From assembly GCA_022793995.1 (NCBI GenBank), contig JAAWDY010000068.1:1-64000 (forward strand): a stretch of DNA of 64,000 nucleotides, given 5' to 3'. The position numbers and the translations under genes were made by a program. Origin of the DNA: Coprococcus sp. (GTDB taxonomy: Bacteria; Bacillota; Clostridia; Lachnospirales; Lachnospiraceae). This document shows, piece after piece, positions 35,930-45,300 of this stretch. The notes under the pieces were generated by a model. It ran no database searches. It was given only the letters and a program-made list of their open reading frames with translations, and was not told the origin of the DNA. Position 1 is the first letter of the stretch. Every line of letters starts with the position of its first letter.

Positions 35930-37990
35930 ATGTCTGAACTAAAACAGTTATTTGCCGCTTATAAAAATAGTAAAATTGCTATTTACGGTCTGGGTAAAGA
36001 GACTGAAAGGGTGCTATCGGAGCTGTTGCCTGAGTTTCAGATTATCGGTCTGCTTGACGGCTACAAACAGGATGGGATACTGTACGGAATGTCGATTATT
36101 TCTCTGGTACAGGCGGTACAGGAAAAAGTAGATTTAATCCTGGTTGCTGCAAGACCTGGTCCGTGCAGGACAATCGCAAAGCGTATTGGAAAGGTATGTA
36201 TAGAAAACCAGATAGATGTAATAGATGTTCTGGGAAACAATCTGCAGCATACAAAGAATGCGTATTATAATTTCAGACATATGAAAGGAATCAGAAAACA
36301 GGAGCTTTTAGAACAGATTAACTTATATGATGTAATCAGTTTTGATTTATTTGATACATTATTGATGCGTCAGGTTTTATTCCCAGAAGATGTTTTTGAG
36401 TTGGTTGACTACAGGTTGAAGAAGCAGGGAGTCGTAGTAGAACAATTTCCAGAAAAACGTATGTCCAGTGAAAAGAAATTGGCAGAGAAGTCACCGTCTC
36501 TTGTAGAAATTTATACATATATGCGGGATGTATATCATATTTCTGGACTAATTCCGGAAGTAACGGCTGAGTTGGAACGGCAGGTTGATTATGAACTGAT
36601 TATTCCCAGAAAAGAGGTATGTGATATTTTTAAAGAAGCTGTTCAGAGAAGGAAATGTGTGTATATTGTATCGGATTCTTATTACACAAAGGAACAGTTA
36701 GCTGAATTTCTAAATAAATGTGGAATTACAGAATATAAGGATATATTGAGTTCCTGTGATTATCATACAGCTAAGACGCAGTCGCTTTTTCAGATATTAA
36801 AGGATTTGGCTGGAACCTCCTGTTGTATGCATATTGGGGATGATAAAAAAGCGGATATAGAACATGGTGAAAAAAATGGGATCGAAACCTGCCATTTATG
36901 CAGTGGGATTGAATTGCTGGAATCAGCCGGGTATATGGGTATGTGGCATGAAATAGAGTCCTTTTCGGATAAGCTGAAAGCGGGGATGTTTACGGCAAGA
37001 ATTTTTAACAGTCCCTTCCAGTTTGAAAATGAAAATGGAAAAATCTGTATTACGAATATTTTTGATATTGCATATCTCTTTTTTGCGCCTGTGATATGCG
37101 ATTTCATTGTCTGGTTTTATGAAAATGTCCATAAAAAAAAGCTGCTGAATATATTTTTCTGCGCAAGGGACGGATACTTAATAAAAAAATTATATGATGA
37201 ATTGGAAGGGAATGCTGCTTCAGTTTATTTCCTTACTTCCCGTATTGCGGCAGTTCGTGCAGGGATGGAAAATGATGAAGACATCAGATATATTGAGGGG
37301 AAATCATTTGACGGTTCTATAGGGGAGGAACTAAGGAAACGTTTTGGGATTTCAGTGGATATAGAAGACCCGCGGCTTAAAAATGGCAGTTTAATGGATT
37401 TTTCAAAAGAAATCATAGATAGAAGTTCAGCCTGCCGCAAGCGGAACAGGAAATATTTAGATAAACTAAATATAAAGGACGGGGATATTGCATTTTTTGA
37501 TTTTGTTGCAAAGGGAACCAGCCAGATGTATGTGCAGCGCATGATAAAAAATCATTTAAAAGGATTTTATTTTCTGCAATTGGAAAAGGAGAATATGAGG
37601 GATTATCACTTGGATATTGAATCCTTTTTTGAATTAACAGATGAGAACAGTAAGGCGGTTTTTGAAAATTATGATATTTTGGAAATAATTTTGACATCTC
37701 CATTTCCTTCCGTGGTTGAGTTTGATAATTTCGGAGAACCTGTATATGCAGAAGATTTAAGAACCACAAAGGAGCTTAATTGCATACAGGATGCACAGAA
37801 TAGTATCTATGAATATTTTAAGAATTATTTGAGATTCTGTCCTATGCCAGAGCGGCAGGTGAACAAAAATTTAGATGAAATCCTGCTTTCTATGGCGCTT
37901 AATGTCTCTATAACAGATGCCAGTTTTTTGGAACTAAAGGCAGAAGATTCTTTTTTTAACAGGACAACAGATATAACAGAGTTGCTATAA
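35930..37990 (+). CDS. HAD-family protein with N-terminal Rossmann-like module
   Basis: 686 residues. Residues 1-110 are the shared module (IAIYGLGKETERVLSEL). Residues about 130-340 are a HAD fold: motif I ISFDLFDTLLM (nucleophile aspartate near 140), motif II CVYIVSDSYYT, motif III MHIGDDKKADIEHG. The last 300 residues match the large C-terminal region of capsule-locus HAD proteins (IFFCARDGYLIKKLYDEL, DGDIAFFDFVAKGTSQMYVQ). Members are thought to hydrolyse or transfer phosphate in surface-glycan pathways; the substrate is unknown. The ribosome site is CCAGGAGGGG. Confidence 0.8.
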   Translation: MSELKQLFAAYKNSKIAIYGLGKETERVLSELLPEFQIIGLLDGYKQDGILYGMSIISLVQAVQEKVDLILVAARPGPCRTIAKRIGKVCIENQIDVIDVLGNNLQHTKNAYYNFRHMKGIRKQELLEQINLYDVISFDLFDTLLMRQVLFPEDVFELVDYRLKKQGVVVEQFPEKRMSSEKKLAEKSPSLVEIYTYMRDVYHISGLIPEVTAELERQVDYELIIPRKEVCDIFKEAVQRRKCVYIVSDSYYTKEQLAEFLNKCGITEYKDILSSCDYHTAKTQSLFQILKDLAGTSCCMHIGDDKKADIEHGEKNGIETCHLCSGIELLESAGYMGMWHEIESFSDKLKAGMFTARIFNSPFQFENENGKICITNIFDIAYLFFAPVICDFIVWFYENVHKKKLLNIFFCARDGYLIKKLYDELEGNAASVYFLTSRIAAVRAGMENDEDIRYIEGKSFDGSIGEELRKRFGISVDIEDPRLKNGSLMDFSKEIIDRSSACRKRNRKYLDKLNIKDGDIAFFDFVAKGTSQMYVQRMIKNHLKGFYFLQLEKENMRDYHLDIESFFELTDENSKAVFENYDILEIILTSPFPSVVEFDNFGEPVYAEDLRTTKELNCIQDAQNSIYEYFKNYLRFCPMPERQVNKNLDEILLSMALNVSITDASFLELKAEDSFFNRTTDITELL

Positions 37991-38011
37991 AGAAACAGGG
38001 AGCGTATGAAT

Positions 38012-38731
38012 ATGAATTATGTAATTATCTTGGCGGGCGGCAAGGGTGAGCGTTTTGAAGGGGATGTACCAAAACAGTTTGTGGAACTTACGAATAGCCC
38101 GATGCTTGTATATTCTATGAAAACAGCGCAGAAAAATAAAAATGTGGACGCAATATGTGTGGTAGCGCCGGAGTCGTACCATATCCAGGTCAGGAAATGG
38201 GTTGAGGAATATGAAATTACAAAGTTTGTATTTCTTGCGAAATCAGGCCAGGAAAGATATCAGTCTGTGTACAATGGATTGATGGAGCTCCCGGCAAAGC
38301 CGAGAGATTCGGTGATGATTATGACAGCGGTGTGTCCGTTTGTTTCTCAGGTTACGCTGGACAAGTTATATGCCGCGCTGAAAAGATGGGACGCGTGTAT
38401 TACGGTAATAAAAGCGACGGATGCGATTACTTTTAGTAATGATGGGGAAAATGTCAACCGTACACTGCAGAAAAAGAAACTGTTCATACAGCAGGGACCA
38501 CAGATTTTTCGATATAATGTATTAAAACAGGCGCATAAAGCATACAGGGAGGATGAAGACCGGGTAGAAGTAAATGAGGATAGTGAGTTAGTGCTTAATA
38601 TAGGAGTTGAATGTGGAATGGTGCTCGGCGACAGATATTGTGTGAAAGTTACTTACCCGGAGGATTTAGCTATTGTACAGGCGCTTTATCCTTTGTTCGT
38701 GAAAAAGGAGGCAGGGAATTATGGAAATTGA
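38012..38731 (+). CDS. TarI/IspD-like cytidylyltransferase
   Basis: 239 residues of the IspD/TarI nucleotidyltransferase family: YVIILAGGKGERFEGDVPKQFVEL (CTP-binding loop), MIMTAVCPFVSQVTLDKL and KVTYPEDLAIVQAL. Neither isoprenoid gene is nearby, and the neighbours are sugar genes. So a CDP-ribitol or other CDP-alditol function is more likely than MEP-pathway IspD. The upstream in-frame ATG at 38006 is only 3 nt from AGGGAG, so the second ATG is preferred. It overlaps the next gene by 11 bp, suggesting coupled translation. The CDP-glycerol-type transferase encoded at 22291 could use its product. Confidence 0.82.
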   Translation: MNYVIILAGGKGERFEGDVPKQFVELTNSPMLVYSMKTAQKNKNVDAICVVAPESYHIQVRKWVEEYEITKFVFLAKSGQERYQSVYNGLMELPAKPRDSVMIMTAVCPFVSQVTLDKLYAALKRWDACITVIKATDAITFSNDGENVNRTLQKKKLFIQQGPQIFRYNVLKQAHKAYREDEDRVEVNEDSELVLNIGVECGMVLGDRYCVKVTYPEDLAIVQALYPLFVKKEAGNYGN

Positions 38732-39773
38732 TAGAAAAATATTGATGAGAGACGCAGAAGCCATTGCAGGTTCCCCTATAGATTGGACTAGATTAGAGGG
38801 GAAAGTACTATGGATTTCCGGGGCAAATGGATATGTGCCTCAATATATCGTACATGGTCTTTTAAAAAGAAATGATTTATATCATAGTGGAATTAAAATT
38901 ATAGCTATGTGCCGTAATAAGGAGCGGGCGGAGCAACGTTTTTCGGCATACAGGAACAGAGAAGACTTTGAATTATTTTTGCAGGACGTTCGTATACCGA
39001 TACAATACGAGGGGCATGTGGATTATATTATCCATGCGGCTAGCCCGGCAGGTACGGTCGACAGATATGAAGATCCTGTAGCGACATTTGATGCAAATGT
39101 CATTGGATGTAAAAATATGCTGGAATTTGCCCGAAAGAAATGTGCGGATTTTTTATTAATTTCCAGTATTGATATTTATGGCAGCATTCCTGGCTGCGAC
39201 CGATTTGTGGAAGACCGCGTTGGTGAACTGAATCCCTTAAATCTTCGTAATGTATATGCGTGTGCAAAACGGGCAGCAGAAACTTTATGTGCCTGTTACT
39301 CTTATAAAAATGTCGGATGTAAAATAGTCAGACCTTCACAGATTCTTGCAGGCGGAATTGCGTTAGATGACGGCAGGCTGCATATTGATTTTATATCACA
39401 GATGTTAAATGGAAATATGATTGTTTTAAAAGGAGATGGGACTCCGAGAAGGACATTTTTATATATTACAGATGCAGTTACCGGTATGCTGACGGTATTG
39501 TTAGAAGGGCAGTCGGGAGAAGCTTATAACCTATGTGCGGAAGAGTGTGAAGCTTCTGTGCTGGAATTGGCACAGATCATGGTTTCCCATGTGAAGGATA
39601 GAGAAGTAAAAATCAGTTATGACATGGAGACGAGAAAAAAGGATCCGGCGGTTACACAAGTGGTTTCCGTGGTGTGTGGATGTGCGGATAAAATAAGCTC
39701 TCTCGGATGGAAACCGGAGGTCTCGTTAAATGAGGCGTGCAAAAGAATGATGGCATATTATAGGGTAACATAG
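38721..39773 (+). CDS. NAD-dependent epimerase/dehydratase paired with the cytidylyltransferase
   Basis: 350 residues of the extended SDR family. The NAD loop is KVLWISGANGYVPQYIVHGLL, in which GxxGxxP replaces the usual GxxGxxG. Then come YIIHAASPAG, LLISSIDIYGS and the catalytic YACAKRAAE. VRPSQILAGGIALDDGRLHIDFISQML and GDGTPRRTFLYITDAVTGML are typical of sugar-nucleotide epimerases. The start overlaps the cytidylyltransferase gene by 11 bp, reminiscent of the fused Bcs1 enzymes that make CDP-ribitol. A role in the same CDP-alditol step is plausible but not proven. It is the last gene of the glycan locus. Confidence 0.82.
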   Translation: MEIDRKILMRDAEAIAGSPIDWTRLEGKVLWISGANGYVPQYIVHGLLKRNDLYHSGIKIIAMCRNKERAEQRFSAYRNREDFELFLQDVRIPIQYEGHVDYIIHAASPAGTVDRYEDPVATFDANVIGCKNMLEFARKKCADFLLISSIDIYGSIPGCDRFVEDRVGELNPLNLRNVYACAKRAAETLCACYSYKNVGCKIVRPSQILAGGIALDDGRLHIDFISQMLNGNMIVLKGDGTPRRTFLYITDAVTGMLTVLLEGQSGEAYNLCAEECEASVLELAQIMVSHVKDREVKISYDMETRKKDPAVTQVVSVVCGCADKISSLGWKPEVSLNEACKRMMAYYRVT

Positions 39774-39799
39774 AATCCGATATAGAAATTGTTTACTAC

Positions 39800-39828
39800 T
39801 TGTAAAAAAGGGATTTTCGGCATATAAT
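39800..39828 (+). promoter_or_regulatory. Promoter of the DUF4143-type ATPase gene
   Basis: TTGTAA (39800-39805), 17-bp spacer and TATAAT (39823-39828). The first iteron (39810-39822) fills the spacer, so a protein bound there would block RNA polymerase. Confidence 0.65.
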
Positions 39829-39888
39829 AGTAAAAAGAAAAAGGGATTTTCGGCAATTCCCAACGAAAAGAATTGGGGATTTTCGGCA
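39810..39888 (+). repeat. Three 13-bp iterons spaced exactly 33 bp
   Basis: GGGATTTTCGGCA occurs at 39810-39822, 39843-39855 and 39876-39888. The starts are 33 bp apart both times, about three helical turns. The first lies in the promoter spacer and the last ends 34 bp before the ATPase start. The 20-bp intervals differ from one another apart from an AAAAGAA stretch. Confidence 0.9.
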
Positions 39889-39922
39889 ATCTGTTTTTCG
39901 GGCAGAGAAAGGTGCTGTTTAT

Positions 39923-41254
39923 ATGCTGTTTAAGAGGAAGCTTTACGATAAGATGCTGGAGTGGAAGAGGGAGTTTGACGGAAAGACTGCCCTCCTAATC
40001 AAGGGTGCGCGGCGTGTTGGGAAATCCACTCTTGTAGAGGAATTTGCGAAAAATGAGTATGAAAGCTATATATTGATTGATTTTTCGATTGCTTCAAAAG
40101 AAGTGAAAGTCTTATTCGACGATTTGTCGGATCTGAATTATCTATTTCTGCGTCTGCAGATGATCTATCAAGTGAATTTGGTCGAAAGAAAATCGGCGGT
40201 CATTTTTGACGAAGTGCAGATGCAGCCGAAGGCAAGGCAGGCGATCAAGCACCTTGTCAAAGACCATCGTTATGATTATATTGAGACAGGTTCTTTATTA
40301 TCCATTAAGAAAAATATCAAGGATATTGTTATTCCGAGCGAAGAGACAAGGCTGCAGTTATATCCCTTAGACTACGAAGAATTTCGATGGGCGCTGGGGG
40401 ATACGGTCACCATCCCTCTGCTTAAGAGTATGTATGAGAAAATAATGCCTTTGGGGGACGATATGAACAGGCGGCTTCTTCGGGATTTTCGTTTGTATAT
40501 GCTTGTGGGAGGCATGCCCCAGGCGGTCGATACTTATATTTCCACGAACAATTTAAGTATTGTGGATCAGGTGAAACGGAATATTCTTGAATTATATGAA
40601 GAGGATTTTAGAAAAATCGACCCTTCTGGAAGGGCGGGGATGCTGTTCGACGCCATCCCGGCAGAGCTTGGCAAGAATGCTTCCCGTTACCAGGTATCCA
40701 GCGTGATAGAGGGGGAAAAGGGAGATCGCGTGAGTGAAATCCTTGCAGACATGCAGGATTCGATGACGGTGTATATTTCCTACCATGCGGATGATCCAGG
40801 TACAGGAATGCCGCTCCATAAAGACCCTCGCAGATACAAACTGTTCTTATGTGATACAGGCTTGTTTACGACTCTGGCGTTTAAGGACAGGGATTTCACG
40901 GAAAATGAGCTTTATGAAAAATTATTGAGTAATAAATTGGCGGCGGACTTGGGGTATTTGTATGAAAATATCGTCGCACAAATGTTGAAGGCGGCGGGGA
41001 ATGAACTGTTTTATTACACGTTTCCCAAAGAAGCATCGAACCACAACTATGAAGTGGATTTTCTGGTGGCAAGAAAAAATAAGATATGCCCCATAGAAGT
41101 AAAATCTTCCGGCTATAAGGCCCATGCTTCATTGGATGCATTTTATGAGAAGTTTTCGCCAAGGATATGGAAACGGTATTTGATCTATACAAAAGACGTC
41201 AGGAAAGACAAGGATGTTTTATGCCTTCCGGTGTATATGGCAATGTTTTTGTAG
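39923..41254 (+). CDS. ATPase with DUF4143 (AAA_14 type)
   Basis: 443 residues. Walker A is LIKGARRVGKSTLVEEFA (near residue 30) and Walker B is AVIFDEVQMQPKARQAI. A DUF4143-type C-terminal half ends in YEVDFLVARKNKICPIEVKSS, which keeps the D...ExK pattern of PDDEXK nucleases. This family is abundant, often near mobile or defence genes, and its function is not settled. The promoter region carries three ordered iterons, so autoregulation or control by a dedicated protein is possible. Ribosome site AGAAAGGTG. Confidence 0.85.
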   Translation: MLFKRKLYDKMLEWKREFDGKTALLIKGARRVGKSTLVEEFAKNEYESYILIDFSIASKEVKVLFDDLSDLNYLFLRLQMIYQVNLVERKSAVIFDEVQMQPKARQAIKHLVKDHRYDYIETGSLLSIKKNIKDIVIPSEETRLQLYPLDYEEFRWALGDTVTIPLLKSMYEKIMPLGDDMNRRLLRDFRLYMLVGGMPQAVDTYISTNNLSIVDQVKRNILELYEEDFRKIDPSGRAGMLFDAIPAELGKNASRYQVSSVIEGEKGDRVSEILADMQDSMTVYISYHADDPGTGMPLHKDPRRYKLFLCDTGLFTTLAFKDRDFTENELYEKLLSNKLAADLGYLYENIVAQMLKAAGNELFYYTFPKEASNHNYEVDFLVARKNKICPIEVKSSGYKAHASLDAFYEKFSPRIWKRYLIYTKDVRKDKDVLCLPVYMAMFL

Positions 41255-41337
41255 ACGGTATGCCATTGTGAAACGTAGTTTTATTGCGGTTTCTATTGCA
41301 CAGATGGAAAAATCTTATGGAAATGCCGCCGCATAGT

Positions 41338-41362
41338 TGCTATAATAAAAGTACTTGGGGGG
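41338..41362 (+). promoter_or_regulatory. Extended -10 and AGTACTTGG element
   Basis: TGCTATAAT (41338-41346) is an extended -10 box; no good -35 is present. The following AAAAGTACTTGG repeats the element seen after the -10 at 16519. The interval 41255-41444 otherwise carries no gene. Confidence 0.45.
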
Positions 41363-41444
41363 ATATTCTTCCATAAAAAGGCCTTCCGTGAAAGGTTTGC
41401 CTTGAAAGGAAAGCAGCCTAAAGGGGGAAGGGGCATAAAAAGAA

Positions 41445-42299
41445 ATGGAGACGCAAAAAAAGAAGCTTCCGATCGGAATTGAGAATTTTGAGGAGATCAG
41501 AAAAGAAGATTTCTATTATATCGATAAAACAGGGCTTATTGTACTATTGGATCAATACCAGCAGCAACGACGCGGTGAAGCGGTTTATCCAGGAGCCGTC
41601 AAATGCAACGACGAAGAGAGAAATAGAGCGTCTGGTGGCGGGCGAGACCATTACGAAGGAAATTCATCAAGAGCTGACGTACCCGGAGATGTACCAGACG
41701 ACAGACAATATCTGGAGCCTGCTTTTTACCACCGGCTATCTGACCCTGCGGGGAAAGCCGGAAGGCAGGCGGATGAAGCTGGCGATTCCCAATCTGGAAG
41801 TCCGGGATATTTTTGTGACGCAGATCATGGAGTTTTTTAAGGAGAATGTACGGGAGGATAAGGATACGCTGAATTGTTTCTGCAAAGCTCTGCAAAACGG
41901 TGAGGCTAAGGAGGTGGAGAAGGTTTTCACAGAATATCTGAGAAGGACCGTCAGTATCCGGGATACGGGCGTAAGAAAGGAAATGAAAGAAAATTTTTAT
42001 CACGGTATCCTTTTGGGAATCCTGGGAGTGAAAAATCGGTGGGGCGTCTCCTCCAACCGGGAAATGGGAGAAGGTTATGCGGATATCCTTGTGGAACCGG
42101 ACAGAGGGGACATGGGGATTATTATAGAAGTGAAATATGCGCACGACGGCGATCTGACAGGACATGCAGGGAGGCGATTAGACAGATTGAGCATACGGGA
42201 TATGACGAAGACCTGGAAGACGACGGAGTGGAATATATTTTGAAATATGGAATTGCGTGGTATAAAAAACGATGTAAAGTTATGTGCAGCGGCATTTGA
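41445..42299 (+). pseudogene. Broken AAA-ATPase-like/PDDEXK_9 gene
   Basis: Fragments of one known protein type lie in three frames. The first (41445 on) reads LPIGIENFEEIRKEDFYYIDKTGLI, the family N-terminus. The second (about 41545-42170) reads NTSSNDAVKRFIQEPSNATTKREIERLVAGETI through to DILVEPDRGDMGIIIEVKYAHDGDL. The third (about 42155-42299) reads CREAIRQIEHTGYDEDLEDDGVEYILKYGIAWYKKRCKVM. The Walker A region and most of the ATPase core are missing at the first junction, and a second shift breaks the nuclease-like end. The intact relatives are near 500-570 residues. It is certainly inactive. Confidence 0.88.
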
Positions 42300-42321
42300 C
42301 TGAAAGGAGCGTGCAGAGGAA

Positions 42322-45300
42322 TTGAATTTATCTACCAGAACAGACGAGGATCTGCAGGATTATTATCAGGCGATCCAGGACAAAGATTATATAGAGGAAA
42401 CGGACATACAGCGTCTTCTGGACGCGTACCATATCAAGTACGACGTTGATGTGGTTTATGTTGCGGAGATGCAGGTTAACCGCAAAAGTATTGTTTATAC
42501 CCATGTAAGCTGCCCGGCAGGAAAGGGCGTTCTTCTGGAAGAAAAAAAATATATTTTACCCGGAGACCAGGCAAGGGACAGCTCTCTTTATGATGAAGAA
42601 GGGCTTTGCGAGTATAGGCCAGTTTCCAAGGGGAAAGACTCTGAAGCGAACGTCCTTAACTACGGGATATTCCGGCACAATAAGTGCGACGGATGGGTGG
42701 GGATGGCGGTTACCGACCGAAAGAGGGAATGGACGAAGGAGGAGCGCCGTGCGATTCAGAAGCTAGGACGTGTCCTGCGCAACGTCATGTATATCGAGAG
42801 GGATACGAAGGTAAATGCGGCGGACCAGGAACGGCTTGACGAGCAGGCGCATGTCCTGGAGGCAATTTTCTCTACAATAGACTGCGGCATGATGCGGCAT
42901 ACGGTTGATGGAAGCCGTATCATCAGTATCAACCAGGCTGCGCTTGAAATCCTGGGATACGAGAGCGAGGAAGAGATGATCGCGGCAGGGTTCGACCTGA
43001 TCGCTAATTCCGTGTTGGATGAAGATAAGCCGAAGCTGAAAGCATGTATCCGGAGGTTGCAGGATGTGGGGGACAGTGCGAACATTGACTACCATGTCCG
43101 GCACAAGGACGGGGCGATACTGAATATCATCGGAAAGATCAGACTGCTTGAAGAAGACGGAGTGCGGTTTTATCAACGTTTCCTTTTTGACTATACGGCG
43201 CAGAGGGAGTTGGAGGAGAAAGAGCACGAGCAGGAAAAGGCGCGCCAGTCGGAACTAATTCAGGCGCTCAGCGGTGATTTTAACGCGGTCTACTGTGCGG
43301 ATTTGGATACCGGGACAGTTGTTTCGTTTCAGATGAATGAAGAGACGAACAACAAGTACAGTTCTGTTCTGGGAAAAGAATTTCATATTGAAGAGGGAAT
43401 AGAATATTACATACAGGACGTAGTGTACGAGCCGGATCAGGAGAGCCTGCGGCAGGCTGCGTCGGTCCCATATCTGTTAAAGGAAATGGCGGAAAAGGGA
43501 GCCAGTTATACAAACTACCGTGTGGTTCACAATGGAGAAATTGAGTATTTCCAGATGAAGGTCGTTTGCGCGGGAGGATGGGAAGACTCACACCGTGTTG
43601 TCGTGGGATTCCGCAGCGTGGATGAGGAGATCCGCCATGAGATGGCACAAAAAAAGCTGGTGGAGGATGCCTACGAGATCATTGCAGGGCTGAGCAGTGA
43701 TTATAATTTCATTGCATTGATTAACACAGAGAATGGGGAGATGTCCACGTATAAGGCCAACGATGATTCCATTGAAGTCGTCGCTGCTCTTGCAGGGCGG
43801 AAGGATTATTATGAGGCGGTCACAGCATATGCGGAGTATGTAGATGAAGAAGACAAAGAGATGTGGTACACATCCACCAGGCTGGAATATGTGATGGAAC
43901 AGCTTGAGACAAAGCGGATCTACAATGTCAATATCCGGAATAATACCCATGAGAAACAGGAGCACATTCAGTTCAGCTTTACCAGAGTTGCTGGGGAGAA
44001 GAACGAGTCCCAGATCGTGCTTGCCAAAAGGATCATTACGGAGATGGTAGAGCAGGAGATCAAGCAGCGTAAACTTTTGGAAACCGCGCTTGCCCAGGCG
44101 GAGAGGGCGAACAAGGCGAAGAGCACATTTCTTTCCAATATGTCCCATGATATCCGGACTCCGATGAACGCGATCATTGGTTTTACCGCTCTTGCCACGA
44201 CTCATATCGACCAGAAGGAGAGGGTGCAGGAGTACCTGGGGAAGATCATGTCATCCGGGAATCATTTGCTGAGCCTCATTAATGATGTGCTTGATATGAG
44301 CCGTATTGAAAGCGGGAAGATCCATATAGAGGAGAAACTTTGCAGCCTGCCGGAGATTCTGCATGAACTGCGCAATATCCTGCAGGCGGATATGTCGGCG
44401 AAGCAGTTAGAATTTTACATTGACGCGGTGGATGTCTATAATGAAGAGATCTATTGTGATAGGCTTAGGCTGAACCAGATCTTTTTGAACCTTCTGGGCA
44501 ATGCCGTCAAGTTTACGGGAGCAGGCGGTACGATCACGATGCGTATTATCGAAAAGCCGTGTTCGGTTTCCGGGCGAGCGGATTATGAGTTCCACATAAA
44601 GGATACGGGAATCGGCATGAGCAAGGAGTTCCAGGAGCATATTTTTGAACCGTTCGAGAGGGAAAGGACTTCTACGATCAGTGGAATCCAGGGAACCGGG
44701 CTGGGGATGACGATCACGAAAAATATCGTCGATATGATGGGTGGTACGATTGTAGTGCAAAGCGAACCGGGGAAAGGGACGGAATTTATCGTTTCTCTGT
44801 CCTTCAGACTGGAGTCTATGCCGAAAAAACCGCAGGAGATACCGGAACTGAAAGGATGCCGCACCCTGGTAGTAGACGACGATTTTAATACATGTGACAG
44901 TGTAAGCAGTATGCTGCACCAGATCGGGATGCGTTCTGAGTGGACGATGTCTGGAAAAGAGGCGGTGCTTAGGACTAGGCAGGCTGTGGCTCGGGGCGAC
45001 AGGTATCAGGTTTATATTATCGACTGGCTGATACCGGATATGAATGGAATTGAAGTGACCCGGCGTGTTCGCGCCGAGGTGGGGGACGACGCTCCGATCA
45101 TTGTTCTTACAGCCTACGACTGGTCGGATATTGAAGGGGAAGCAAAGGAAGCGGGGGTCACCGCATTTTGCAGTAAACCGTTGTTCCCTTCTGAACTGCG
45201 CGAATGTCTGAGGCTGATCTCGGAGGGGGAGGACGAGGAGGTTCAGGCGCCTTTGGAGGAAACCAGGCGGCGCCATGAAGGAAGAATTCTTTTGGCGGAA

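Noticed and set aside
39810..39888. Three repeats with 20-bp gaps as a mini CRISPR array
   Set aside because: The repeat is only 13 bp, overlaps a promoter, and no cas gene is present.
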